Positions 1 through 9,280 of a stretch of DNA of 64,000 nucleotides are shown here, piece by piece; position 1 is the first letter of the stretch; each line of letters opens with the position of its first letter. Source of the DNA: Flavobacteriales bacterium (lineage in GTDB: Bacteria > Bacteroidota > Bacteroidia > Flavobacteriales_F > PHOS-HE28). The position numbers and the translations under genes are program-made. The notes below the pieces were generated by a model. The model was not told where the DNA came from, did no database searches, and saw nothing but the letters and a program-made list of their open reading frames with translations. The stretch spans positions 253,630 to 317,629 of the forward strand of contig JAHBUL010000001.1 of assembly GCA_019638085.1 (NCBI GenBank), in the 5' to 3' direction.

Positions 1-476
1 AGGTAACCGTGAACATTACTGACATCGGCAGCACGGGCAGCGTTGCGATCACCAACAATGGTGGTGCCGCACCGGTAACAGCAACAGCGATCGGAGCTTA
101 TACGGTGGGTCCGTTCCAATCCGGTACGCCAGTTACCCTGAACGTTGAAGGAGCCAGCGTGCTCTGCACCTGGACCTCCCCGGCACAGGACCCGGATTGC
201 TCCGGAGTGGGCATTGCGGAGCAGCAGGCCGATGGATTATCCATCCATCCCAATCCGTCGAACGGCACCTTCCAATTGGAACTGCCAAGGGCGATCAACG
301 GTGGTGCCATCGTGGAGATCATGGACCTCACAGGACGCGTGGTGGCGCAGCGATCCGTGAACGCCAACAACTCCGGTACAACACTTCACTTGGAACACCT
401 GCCCAACGGCCTATACAGCGTGGTGATCCAAGGCAACGATAGGCGCTACACCGCGAAGATCAGCATTCAACACTAA
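1..476 (+). CDS. T9SS type A sorting domain protein, 3' part only
   Basis: The frame is open from the window edge, so only the last ~158 residues are visible. They contain one copy of a module ending in VGPFQSGTPV, also present in the next two genes (called here the VGPFP module), followed by a T9SS type A C-terminal sorting domain of about 75 residues (IHPNPSNGTFQLELP, then DLTGRVVAQ, LPNGLYSVVI and a basic C-terminus). Such domains send Sec-exported proteins through the outer membrane by type IX secretion, after which they are cleaved and the protein is anchored or released. The visible part is closely similar to the C-termini of the next two genes, so it is the first member of a tandem paralogous array. 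The adhesive or structural role is inferred. Confidence 0.85.
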   Translation, partial: VTVNITDIGSTGSVAITNNGGAAPVTATAIGAYTVGPFQSGTPVTLNVEGASVLCTWTSPAQDPDCSGVGIAEQQADGLSIHPNPSNGTFQLELPRAINGGAIVEIMDLTGRVVAQRSVNANNSGTTLHLEHLPNGLYSVVIQGNDRRYTAKISIQH

Positions 477-482
477 CTCTCC
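475..482 (+). promoter_or_regulatory. AACTCTCC motif upstream of secreted-protein gene
   Basis: AACTCTCC overlaps the stop codon of the first gene and lies 25 nt before the start of the next. The same motif lies close to the starts at 3328, 14356 and (minus strand) 13874. It does not resemble a Shine-Dalgarno sequence. Its function is unknown. Confidence 0.3.
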
Positions 483-507
483 AGATCAGTAAAAAAACTC
501 CTACCCT

Positions 508-3204
508 ATGATCCACCATTCCATACCACGATCAGCACGCACGGTCCTCGCTGCACTGGTCATTTCCACTGTGCCGGCGTTATTGCATGCACAGGTAAGC
601 CTGTACGAATATTCCGGATCGGTGGAGACCTATACGGAGGTTACTGCGGCCGAAGCAAGCTATTCCCTGGGTATCCCCACCTATTTTCCTCCCCTGCACA
701 ACATGCGGGCGTGGGTGAACAACGAATTCTTCGGTGCGGACGGGCAAGTCACCAATGGCGGCTACCTCAGTGGCGTATATGGGCCCGGTTATCCCATCGG
801 GTTTGATTTTACATATAACGGCCAAGTGTTCGACGTCATTGGCGTTTCCCACTCCGGATGGATCAGTTTCGGAAAGACCAGTGATGGGAACCAGGCCGTA
901 TGGGCCTATGCCGGCGACCACCCGCATGCGATGCCTTTTGTGCAGTACATCGGTGGACCCGATGTGCCGTACAAGCGCAACCGGGTAGCTGGCTTTGGCA
1001 GCCCCCAACTGCGCATGCAGGATCAGAGTTCGCTGGATCCCCCCGGACCGGTGTCCTCCATCCGCTTGGCCACATTGGGCGCTGCGCCCAACCGCGTTTT
1101 CGTGGTCCAGTTCAAGGATTTCCGTGCCAGCTACTCATCCAGTTCCACGCTTATCAACTTCCAGATCCGGCTCAATGAAGTGGACAATTCGGTGGAAGTG
1201 CGCTTTGGCGATGTCGTCTTCGGCTATGAATCGGGTGATAATGCACAGGTCGGCCTTGGCGGAAGCGTTCCCGAGGATTTCAATTCGCGCATGACGGTGT
1301 ATGAGCAACCCGCCTTCCTTTACGATTGGAACACGACCGGTGCAGGACAGATGAACACCGATGCCTGTCTGGCGACCACCGAACAGCCTTTCCACCCCAA
1401 CGGATCGGGAGTGCCGCCGGTGGAAGGGCTCAACTTCAAGTGGACACCCGCCGTTTGTCCGCCACCAGCATGGCCATTGACGATCACCGATATATCCTAC
1501 GACTACGCCTCGGCACAGTGGGAGAGCACCGTCGCCGATGAATACGAGTATTTTGTGTCCACGGCTGACAGCATCACCGGACCGGAGGCCGCTTCCGGCA
1601 CCACCACCGATACTCAAGCGTCTTTCTTCGGTCTTGAATCTGCCACTACGTATTACGTCTTCGTGCGCAGCATTTGCGCTGGGGAAGAGGGTATTTGGTC
1701 CCTGGGCACACCTTTCCGCACCTTGGGCGGTGGCACGGTGGTGTGCGATGGCACTACCATGACCGAGGACTACTGCTCGCACCAGAATGATGTGGTCTCA
1801 TGGCTTTATGTTTCCGGCGATGGTTCACCCTTGAAGATCGAGTTCCTTGGGGGCTATATCGGGAACGTCACTGGTGGATCCTTCAAGATCTGGAACGGAA
1901 GTGCGCCAACGGGCACTCCTGACCTCACCTTGGTGGGCGACATCACGGGGCAATTCTTCCTGTCCGCCTCAGGCCAGATCTACATCCAACTGACCACCGA
2001 CAATGGAAGTTGCGAAACCCAACCCTGGTTCCTGCCCCTGCAATGGAAGGTGGGTTGCAAGAACTGCACGGACCCCTTGGTGAACTACAGCATCGGTGAT
2101 GTGGATTGTGCCACACAGGAATACTTCATCGACGTGAACATCTTCTCCTTGGGTTCATCAACCACCCTCACGCTGGAGAATTCACTGGGCCTGCCCGCAA
2201 CCACGGTGAGCACCACCGGTGTTCACGCCGTAGGACCCTTCCCTTCAGGCGAGAACGTGACCATCACCGCTCAGAACCCCGATAACGAAATGTGCTATTC
2301 CTCCAGCGCCGTAATGGTGAACGAGCCTTGCGCCATCGTGGATTGTGGGCCAACGTGGTATACCAAGTGTGCAAGCCCATCCGAGATCAGGGATTGGCTT
2401 GTGCAAGGGGACGGTGGTCCGATCTCCGTTCGCTTTCCGCCCTCGAACTTGGGCTGGGATGCACAGGTGAAAGTGTTTGATGGTGCAGATGAAATGGCAC
2501 CATCCCAGACCGTTACTGCCTCCGGTATCACGAACAACCAATTGGTGACCAGCACCAATGCCCAGCATCAGCTGCTGATCCGCTATGTGGCCAGCCAATA
2601 CACGGAATATGCCTGTTCCGAAGGCAATTCCCTTCCACTTGAGTTCGTGGTGGAATGCGGTGATGCTTGCGTGCAGCCAACGGCAACGTTCACCTATGCT
2701 GAATGTACCGAGGCTGCCACTTTCAATGTGGTGGTCGACCTCACCACAGTGGGCTCAACGGGATCGGTGACCATCACGAATGATGGTGCTGCCCCCAACG
2801 TAGTGGCTACCGCAGTAGGCAGTTACACGGTGGGTCCCTTCCCTTCGGCCAGCGTTGTGGAGCTGGAGATCGAAGGTGCGAACGAGGTTTGTTCCTGGAC
2901 CTCCACCAAGTTGACCAAGGATTGCTCCACCATCGGCATTGCTGAGAACACCACCCGGAAGTTGAACCTGTATCCCAACCCGAGTGAAGGAAGCTTCTTC
3001 ATGTCCATTCCAACGGGCGTAAGCGGAAGCATGGACCTGCAAGTGCAGGACATCACCGGGCGCGTGGTCGCAATGCAGAACATTTTGAACGGAGCATCCC
3101 ATGAAGTCGTGTTGGAATTGGGTCATCTTCCCAATGGTGCTTACTTCGTGGTGCTCAATACCAATTCGCAACGCTTCATCGGTCGCGTGCAAGTGGTACA
3201 CTAA
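508..3204 (+). CDS. T9SS type A multidomain surface protein (paralogue 2)
   Basis: 898 residues. A Sec signal peptide ends near A28 (LLHAQ). Residues ~80-290 form an N-terminal domain (GYPIGFDFTYNGQVFD, then a GWISFG motif, then NRVFVVQF and FQIRLNE) shared with the genes at 3328 and 14356. A fibronectin type III-like domain follows (~325-405), then two CUB-like segments (~412-515 and ~612-720) with paired cysteines and DG motifs, each followed by a VGPFP module. The type A sorting domain occupies ~820-898 (LNLYPNPSEGSFF, DITGRVVAM). It is probably an exported, surface-attached or released adhesin-like protein; no catalytic motif is visible. The start gives a clean signal peptide. The 31-nt gap to the preceding stop allows co-transcription. 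Confidence 0.9.
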   Translation: MIHHSIPRSARTVLAALVISTVPALLHAQVSLYEYSGSVETYTEVTAAEASYSLGIPTYFPPLHNMRAWVNNEFFGADGQVTNGGYLSGVYGPGYPIGFDFTYNGQVFDVIGVSHSGWISFGKTSDGNQAVWAYAGDHPHAMPFVQYIGGPDVPYKRNRVAGFGSPQLRMQDQSSLDPPGPVSSIRLATLGAAPNRVFVVQFKDFRASYSSSSTLINFQIRLNEVDNSVEVRFGDVVFGYESGDNAQVGLGGSVPEDFNSRMTVYEQPAFLYDWNTTGAGQMNTDACLATTEQPFHPNGSGVPPVEGLNFKWTPAVCPPPAWPLTITDISYDYASAQWESTVADEYEYFVSTADSITGPEAASGTTTDTQASFFGLESATTYYVFVRSICAGEEGIWSLGTPFRTLGGGTVVCDGTTMTEDYCSHQNDVVSWLYVSGDGSPLKIEFLGGYIGNVTGGSFKIWNGSAPTGTPDLTLVGDITGQFFLSASGQIYIQLTTDNGSCETQPWFLPLQWKVGCKNCTDPLVNYSIGDVDCATQEYFIDVNIFSLGSSTTLTLENSLGLPATTVSTTGVHAVGPFPSGENVTITAQNPDNEMCYSSSAVMVNEPCAIVDCGPTWYTKCASPSEIRDWLVQGDGGPISVRFPPSNLGWDAQVKVFDGADEMAPSQTVTASGITNNQLVTSTNAQHQLLIRYVASQYTEYACSEGNSLPLEFVVECGDACVQPTATFTYAECTEAATFNVVVDLTTVGSTGSVTITNDGAAPNVVATAVGSYTVGPFPSASVVELEIEGANEVCSWTSTKLTKDCSTIGIAENTTRKLNLYPNPSEGSFFMSIPTGVSGSMDLQVQDITGRVVAMQNILNGASHEVVLELGHLPNGAYFVVLNTNSQRFIGRVQVVH

Positions 3205-3224
3205 GGAATACAACTGTACTTCTT

Positions 3225-3268
3225 TCCCGTGGTCATGGCATGGATCCCATGCCATGACCACAACGGGA
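3225..3268. terminator. Strong stem-loop between paralogues
   Basis: A 14-bp perfect inverted repeat (arm TGGTCATGGCATGG at 3230-3243, 3-nt loop) is extended on both sides by TCCCG/CGGGA with a small bulge. It starts 26 nt after the stop of the preceding gene. There is no U-tract, so it may be a transcript-end or mRNA-stabilising hairpin rather than a classical intrinsic terminator. Confidence 0.5.
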
Positions 3269-3327
3269 GGAAGCCAAGATCTTCTCGAAGGGAACTTCTC
3301 CATTCCCGGTCATCCTACACTCTCCAT

Positions 3328-5946
3328 ATGCTCTCATTGATCTCCTCTTCTTTCCGTTCCTGGCTACTGGGCGGTGTGGCCATGCTTTCCACCTTGGTGG
3401 CTTCCGCACAAGTTTCCAGCTACACCTTCAGTGCAGCACAAGGCACGTGGCAGCCTATCGGGGGAAATGGTACTCCATTGGGCATGTCAGGGTTGCCTGC
3501 ACCCTTCACCTTCGATGACAATTCCTTTGTTACCCAAGGTGAAGGCCTCCCGCTTGGAAATACAGTTTCAGGTAATGGTTGGCCCATCGGCTTCACGTTC
3601 AATTTCAACGGCCATGCGTACGATCGGGTCGGCCTGAGCATGGAAGGATGGCTTGCTTTCGGGAATTCCGCAGACGGTATCAATGCCGTTCACGTGCCTA
3701 CGGGCACGGATGCCTATTCACCATTGAGTTCCACCATCCCCGTTGGCATGGATCCATTGAAGCGCGACCGGGTCGCTGGATTTTCCATGGACCTGGCTGC
3801 ATTGGGCAATGGCGGGCTCTGGCCCATACAGATCAAAACGGCAGGCGCTGCGCCCAACCGCATGTTCGTGGCGGAATGGAACGTGGTGCGCTCCGGGGGG
3901 TCGAACCCGATGAGCTTCCAGATCCGCCTCAACGAGGGCGGTGGCGATCCGGCCTTACAAACCGTGCAGGTCATTTTCGGGACCATGACCCAAACCGCTG
4001 CCCTGTTGGGGCAAGTCGGGCTGGGTGGGGATTCACCTGCTGATTACAATGCTCGCGCTGTAGCCACAAGTCCGTATGACTGGCTTCAAAGCCAAGCTGG
4101 GACCAACAATACGGCCACCTGTCGGCCTCCTTCCTCGGCCACCTACCTTCCCCAAGGTCTCACCTTCACATGGTCACCACCCGGGTGTTTGGTCACCGGA
4201 ATTGCGGTGACCGACCTTGCCATCAATGCAGGAACCATCAGTGGCACGCTTAGTTGGTCGCCGTTGACCGGAGCGGTTAATTACGACTACATCATTACCG
4301 CTGGCTCATCAACCGATCCGGCGATACTGAGCGGAAGCAATATCACGGGCACAACCGTACCACTTACTGGTCTACCCGCCGGACAGCCACTCTATGCCTA
4401 TGTGAGGGCCAACTGCGGAGCTGGCGATCAAAGCTGGGGTGCAGGCCATTTCTTTTCCACGGAAGGGATCATCGAGGTGATATGCGGAGCAGCACCATTG
4501 ACAGACACTCACTGCTATGGCAACCTGGAGGAGAAAACCTGGAGCTATACCAGTTCCGCTGGAGACCCCTTGCGTTTGATCATCCATGCGGGCACCGTTG
4601 CCAGTGGAGATGTGTTGAAGATCCATGATGGACCGACGGACCAATCCCCGGTCTTGTTCTCTTCCGCAAGCGGACCCGTCGCGGGGCAGGTGGTGAATAG
4701 TACAGGTGCGTATCTCACCATGAAGCTAGTCTCCGACGAGAACGGTTCCTGCCAAACGCAGGACTTCATTCCGCAGATGGAATGGGAAGTGGGTTGCTTG
4801 GATTGTCAACCGGCGCTCGTGAATTTCAACGTGATCACGGATTGTGCCAACGATCAGTACAGTGTACAAGCGAGCGTGTTCTCCATGGGTTCGGCCACCG
4901 CTCTCACGCTCATCAACGACCGTAACGCCTCCACGGTTCCTATCCCTGCTGTCGGCACCTATACCATAGGGCCTTTTCCGAAGGACTCCACCGTGGTGGT
5001 AACCGCACAGAATCCGGACAACGATTATTGCAGTGCCATTTCACTCCCCTTGGTGAACACCCCGTGCCCGATCCAGAGTTGCGGGCCGGATAACTACACG
5101 TACTGCTACACGAACAATGATCCCAGCCAGTGGCTGTACCAGTCCACGGGTAATGAGCGGATCGGGATCCGCTTTCGCAGCGGTACGGTCCTCGGTCAGG
5201 ATGCCATCCAGGCCTTCGATGGCAGCGATCCCTTCATGAGCATGCCCTTGTTCAGCGGGAACAATGGCGGGGATCTGCGGAACTTGTTGATGACCACTTC
5301 GGCCAGCAATACGGAAAATGCACTGTTGCTGGCGGTCTCCTCCAATGCCTATGGAAGCTGCACGGACGGGGGAGCGCAGCCATGGGATTATGTGGTGGCC
5401 TGCTACGATGGTTGTGCAGCACCGGAAGCCACTTATACCACGATACCGGATTGTGACAATAACCAATTCCGTATCGCGGTGGAGGTCACCTCGTTGGGAT
5501 CCGCCAGTTCCGCTTCCATCACCAATGATGCAGGAGCCGCCTCCGTGGACATCACGACAGCAGGCACCTATCAAACCGGTCCTTTTCCCATGGGGACGCC
5601 GGTAGTAGTGGAAGTGCAAGGGGCCAGCGTGCTTTGCACCGTTAATTCGGCTACACTCATCGAGACGTGTGAAGTGGGAGTGCATGAAAATTTCGTGGAA
5701 CGTATCGGGATCTATCCAAACCCCGGCGATGGGAATTTTCAACTGGTAATGCCCAATGGGTTTGGGTGGCAAGGCCAGTTGGAGGTAAGGGACCTCGCCG
5801 GACGTACGATGGCGCGGCAGATGCTACCGGGGAACAGTGGGCGAGGGGTCTACTGCAACTTGGGGCATTTGCCCGCCGGGTCGTACATCCTTACGGTGAC
5901 CAACGGGAAGGGCGTCGCCCAAGGGCGATTGGTCATCGCACGTTGA
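3328..5946 (+). CDS. T9SS type A multidomain surface protein (paralogue 3)
   Basis: 872 residues from the ATG at 3328. The frame opens earlier (3229), but those codons run through the hairpin, whereas M at 3328 gives a normal signal peptide (MLSLISSSFRSW, hydrophobic core, ASAQ). Architecture matches the gene at 508: shared N-terminal domain (GWPIGFTFNFNGHAYD, GWLAFGNSADG, FQIRLNEG), fibronectin-like domain, two CUB-like segments each followed by a VGPFP module (TIGPFPKDS, QTGPFPMGT), and a type A sorting domain at the end (IGIYPNPGDGNFQ, DLAGRTMAR, LPAGSYIL). Tandem duplication of the ancestor is the simplest explanation. It is probably an exported surface protein; ligand unknown. Confidence 0.88.
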   Translation: MLSLISSSFRSWLLGGVAMLSTLVASAQVSSYTFSAAQGTWQPIGGNGTPLGMSGLPAPFTFDDNSFVTQGEGLPLGNTVSGNGWPIGFTFNFNGHAYDRVGLSMEGWLAFGNSADGINAVHVPTGTDAYSPLSSTIPVGMDPLKRDRVAGFSMDLAALGNGGLWPIQIKTAGAAPNRMFVAEWNVVRSGGSNPMSFQIRLNEGGGDPALQTVQVIFGTMTQTAALLGQVGLGGDSPADYNARAVATSPYDWLQSQAGTNNTATCRPPSSATYLPQGLTFTWSPPGCLVTGIAVTDLAINAGTISGTLSWSPLTGAVNYDYIITAGSSTDPAILSGSNITGTTVPLTGLPAGQPLYAYVRANCGAGDQSWGAGHFFSTEGIIEVICGAAPLTDTHCYGNLEEKTWSYTSSAGDPLRLIIHAGTVASGDVLKIHDGPTDQSPVLFSSASGPVAGQVVNSTGAYLTMKLVSDENGSCQTQDFIPQMEWEVGCLDCQPALVNFNVITDCANDQYSVQASVFSMGSATALTLINDRNASTVPIPAVGTYTIGPFPKDSTVVVTAQNPDNDYCSAISLPLVNTPCPIQSCGPDNYTYCYTNNDPSQWLYQSTGNERIGIRFRSGTVLGQDAIQAFDGSDPFMSMPLFSGNNGGDLRNLLMTTSASNTENALLLAVSSNAYGSCTDGGAQPWDYVVACYDGCAAPEATYTTIPDCDNNQFRIAVEVTSLGSASSASITNDAGAASVDITTAGTYQTGPFPMGTPVVVEVQGASVLCTVNSATLIETCEVGVHENFVERIGIYPNPGDGNFQLVMPNGFGWQGQLEVRDLAGRTMARQMLPGNSGRGVYCNLGHLPAGSYILTVTNGKGVAQGRLVIAR

Positions 5947-5961
5947 TCAGAGGATGATGCC

Positions 5962-7245
5962 ATGGAAAAAGTAGGAGGTGAATATTGGATCGGGGGAATC
6001 CGTGCTCTGGAGATCGCCCAAAAGGCCGGCACACCCGTTTACGTGTACGATGCGGCCATCATGCGCGAACAAGCCCAACGGCTCAAAGCAGCTTTCGCAT
6101 CCACACCCACGCGTTTCATGTATGCCTGCAAAGCGTTGACCAATCTGGCCGTGCTCAAGCAGATGCGGGAGTTGGGCCTCGGCTTGGACGTGGTGAGCAT
6201 TGAGGAGGCGGAGATCGGATTGAGGGCAGGCTTTCAGCCGAATGAGATCCTCTTTACGCCCAACATGGTATCCTTTGCGGAATATGAAAAAGCAGTTGAA
6301 TTGGGCGTCCATATCAACATTGACAGCATACCCGTACTTGAGCGTTTCGGCCATGTGCAGGGTGGTAGGGTACCGATCTGCATCCGCATCAACCCGCACA
6401 TTCTCGCTGGTGGTAACGAGCGCATCAGCACCGGCCATATCGATAGCAAGTTCGGTATCAGCATTCACCAATTGCGACATGTGGAACGCATTGTTGCCAC
6501 TCACGGACTGCGTGTGGAAGGCCTCCACATGCATACCGGTAGCGACATCCTGGACACCGGGGTATTCCTGCGTGCCGCAGAACTGCTACTGGAATCGGCG
6601 GAGAAGTTCCCGAACCTCCGGTTCGTGGACCTCGGCAGCGGCTTCAAGGTGCCATACAAGGCGGACGATATCGCAACCGACGTAGAGGAACTGGGGCGCT
6701 GCCTTGGTGAACGCATGCAGGCGTTCAACAGGACCCGCGATATGCCCGTGGAACTCTGGTTCGAGCCGGGCAAGTTCCTGGTAAGCGAGGCCGGTGTGCT
6801 GCTGGTAACGGTGGACCTCGTGAAGCAGACCACTGCAACGGTGTTCGCCGGGGTGAACAGTGGCCTCAACCACCTCATTCGGCCCATGTTGTACGGGAGC
6901 TACCATGGCCTGTTGAACGTGAGCCGTCCGGAAGCCAAGCAACGCATCTATACAGTGGTTGGCTACATCTGTGAAACGGATACGTTTGCATGGGACCGAC
7001 AATTGCCGGAGGTGCAGGAAGGGGATGTGCTGGCGTTCCAAAATGCCGGTGCTTACGGTTTCAGCATGGCCAGCAATTACAACTCGCGGCCCCGACCCGC
7101 AGAGGTACTGGTGAAGGATGGCAAGGCCTTGCTGGTCCGGCGAAGGGAAACCGTGGAAGACCTATTGGCACTCCAGACGGAAAAGCCGCTTTGGGAAGAA
7201 GAGAGCGGCATTGATATGCCGATGCCTATCGAGGAAAATACCTGA
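5962..7245 (+). CDS. lysA: Diaminopimelate decarboxylase
   Basis: 427 residues, PLP-dependent, fold type III. It converts meso-diaminopimelate to L-lysine, the last step of lysine synthesis. Visible signatures are the PLP lysine in MYACKALTN, the glycine-rich phosphate-binding region (VDLGSGF), HMHTGSDI in the barrel, WFEPGKFLVSEAG, and the C-terminal CETDTFAWD and NAGAYGFSMASNYN, where the conserved cysteine and tyrosine of the active site lie. Length is normal for the family. The gene starts 15 nt after the preceding surface-protein gene, so it may share that transcript although the functions are unrelated. Confidence 0.95.
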   Translation: MEKVGGEYWIGGIRALEIAQKAGTPVYVYDAAIMREQAQRLKAAFASTPTRFMYACKALTNLAVLKQMRELGLGLDVVSIEEAEIGLRAGFQPNEILFTPNMVSFAEYEKAVELGVHINIDSIPVLERFGHVQGGRVPICIRINPHILAGGNERISTGHIDSKFGISIHQLRHVERIVATHGLRVEGLHMHTGSDILDTGVFLRAAELLLESAEKFPNLRFVDLGSGFKVPYKADDIATDVEELGRCLGERMQAFNRTRDMPVELWFEPGKFLVSEAGVLLVTVDLVKQTTATVFAGVNSGLNHLIRPMLYGSYHGLLNVSRPEAKQRIYTVVGYICETDTFAWDRQLPEVQEGDVLAFQNAGAYGFSMASNYNSRPRPAEVLVKDGKALLVRRRETVEDLLALQTEKPLWEEESGIDMPMPIEENT

Positions 7246-7271
7246 CCAAAGGAAACGAAAGACAAACGTCC

Positions 7272-7315
7272 GCATTCCGAGCGTTCGGCATGACCCTTAG
7301 GTGCTTGGCTTTTTT
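7272..7315 (+). terminator. Possible terminator after lysA
   Basis: A short imperfect hairpin (CATTCCGA/TCGGCATG, one mismatch) lies about 30 nt after the lysA stop, with a T6 run about 15 nt further on. The separation makes this a weak intrinsic terminator candidate. Confidence 0.25.
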
Positions 7316-7384
7316 CCGGACCTTTCTTTATATGATCAGTGGTTGTATAAGCTTCTGACCTTCCACACGCTAGGAACTGCTCCC

Positions 7385-7428
7385 TGCAACACCGTGGGCC
7401 GGGGGCGATCCCCAATAGTGGGGTTGCA
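7385..7428. repeat. Nested inverted repeat in convergent intergenic region
   Basis: In the 290-nt gap between lysA and the convergent gene, TGCAAC (7385) pairs with GTTGCA (7423), enclosing a GGGG/CCCC hairpin. It may be a bidirectional transcript end. Nothing else was recognised in this gap. Confidence 0.25.
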
Positions 7429-7534
7429 CAACAGGTGCCTCATGCATGCTTCCGTGCACTTCATCGTCGAATACCCTTTGGATGGATCTGGAGTGCAGCA
7501 TGGTGTCGATCCCCAGGCCTGAATGGGAGCACTG

Positions 7535-9172
7535 TCAGCGTAAAAGCGTCACCGACCCGTGCGTGGATATAAGGGTGTCCGGTGCATGGGAGGGTACATG
7601 TTCCAAGATCCAGAAGTACACCCCATCAGGCACCGGCTTTCCGGCACCTGTTCGCCCATCCCAGTTCAGGTCCATACTTGTGGTTTGGAAAACCACTTGG
7701 CCCCAGCGGTTGTAAACCGTGAATGAGAGGCGGTCCACGCCCAACATCGAGATGGGCATGAACACGGCGTTGCTACCATCCCCGTTCGGAGTGAACACAT
7801 TCGGAAGTTCCACAAGATGGTCGCAATCCGATTCGAGCACAGCAACACTGTCCGTGAAGGAGCAGCCGTCCACTGTTGCGATAAGGGTGTACAGACCTTC
7901 ACTGTTCACTGTACGCGGCATTTCCGTGCTGCCATCACTCCAACTGTAGTTCACATCCGGCACTGGTGTGCCTCCGATCACTACGGTCGCTCCATTGCAT
8001 ATCTCAAGGTCCCCCGTGAAGCCCGTGAACGGTGCAGATACGTATTCCACCACGATGCTGTCCGCATCCCACTCACATTCCGGATGCAGCCATTGCACAT
8101 GGTAGGTGCCGGGATCGGTCACAAGGAAGGTCGCATCCGTGGTGCCATCTTGCCAGAGGTATTGCGCACCGGGGCGGGTAGCATCCAACAATAGACTGTC
8201 TCCCGCACAGAGCGTCGTATCTGGGCCGAGCAGGTCCACGGTCGGAAAACAAGGTATGCCGGAATACGCCACCACCATCATGTTCACGATGTTGTCCGAT
8301 TGCTGCATGGGCAACGTGGTGGGACTATGGCGATAGGTCACTTGGAAGCTTTGGTCGCCATGAGCTACCAGTCCCGAAAGTTCCGACAGCACATCCGCCC
8401 CTTCAATGGCTTGGTCGGGATCATCATCACCAACGCCTTCGAACGTTCCATTGGCATAATGGAAGGTTGCACATGCCCCGAAATTATTCCCTGCCGCTGC
8501 ATTGAAGTCCGCGCCATGGAATCGGCCTAGTACAGTGCCGTTCACGATCACTGTCTCGTAGTCGACCCATTCGTTGAGGGCATAAGCACCCATGGTAGCA
8601 AAGGCTACCGGAGCATCGGTTGCCATGGGGAACGTGGTGTGCACCGTGTAGTTCTCCTCCAGTTGCGAATCAAGGTTGCAATGGAAGATGTCCACTGTGA
8701 TCGGGCCTGCTCCCGCCAGCTCATATTCCGTAATGAGAATGAACTCCTTGAAATTGGTGAAATCGTGGGACGCATCCAAGGTGTAAAGCCCTATGGTCGG
8801 GTCCAAGACGGATGTGAGATCAACACTGTGTAATACCACCGGACCGTACGTGCTATAGAACACGGGACCTGCCGTGGACGGATTGAAGGTGATAGGAATA
8901 CTTCCGAGGGTGATTGAAACACTATCACTGGGAAATCCGCCGATGTTCACGGCGTACATCGTTGAGCGTCTCACTGTGGCGCCGCCCGGCAATTGCATGT
9001 ATAGTGCACCGATGCCCGAAGCCTGATCACCGATGGAGAAGCTGCCCACCACGATCCCACCGTTGTACGTGTCTGTCCAAAGATGGGTCTGGGCATGGGC
9101 GCTCATGGATGCCCCGACAAGGAGACATTGGAGGAGCACGTATTGGATCTTTCTCGTGATGTGTTGAAGCAT
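7535..9172 (-). CDS. T9SS type B (gliding C-terminal) secreted protein
   Basis: 545 residues from the ATG at 9172 (MLQHITRKI..., signal peptide ending SAHAQ); an upstream in-frame start would add a non-signal-like leader. The N-terminal ~300 residues (from HLWTDTYNGG) form a beta-rich domain I do not recognise. Two short Ig-like segments follow (GDSLLLDATRPGAQYLWQDG and NGATVVIGGTPVPDVNYSWSDG), then a T9SS type B domain of about 90 residues (LPNVFTPNGDGSNAVF, VYNRWGQVVFQT, PVPDGVYFWILE). Export to the cell surface or medium by type IX secretion follows from the family; substrate or ligand cannot be told. Confidence 0.85.
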   Translation of the reverse strand: MLQHITRKIQYVLLQCLLVGASMSAHAQTHLWTDTYNGGIVVGSFSIGDQASGIGALYMQLPGGATVRRSTMYAVNIGGFPSDSVSITLGSIPITFNPSTAGPVFYSTYGPVVLHSVDLTSVLDPTIGLYTLDASHDFTNFKEFILITEYELAGAGPITVDIFHCNLDSQLEENYTVHTTFPMATDAPVAFATMGAYALNEWVDYETVIVNGTVLGRFHGADFNAAAGNNFGACATFHYANGTFEGVGDDDPDQAIEGADVLSELSGLVAHGDQSFQVTYRHSPTTLPMQQSDNIVNMMVVAYSGIPCFPTVDLLGPDTTLCAGDSLLLDATRPGAQYLWQDGTTDATFLVTDPGTYHVQWLHPECEWDADSIVVEYVSAPFTGFTGDLEICNGATVVIGGTPVPDVNYSWSDGSTEMPRTVNSEGLYTLIATVDGCSFTDSVAVLESDCDHLVELPNVFTPNGDGSNAVFMPISMLGVDRLSFTVYNRWGQVVFQTTSMDLNWDGRTGAGKPVPDGVYFWILEHVPSHAPDTLISTHGSVTLLR

Positions 9173-9280
9173 TGCTGGAAGGTCACGCGTGCAATTCAGC
9201 AAATAACGGCTTTGCGTTGAGGCGGAGCGGACGGTGTATATACCCGTACGTCCTGCGCCGAAAAAAATGCATTGATGCAT

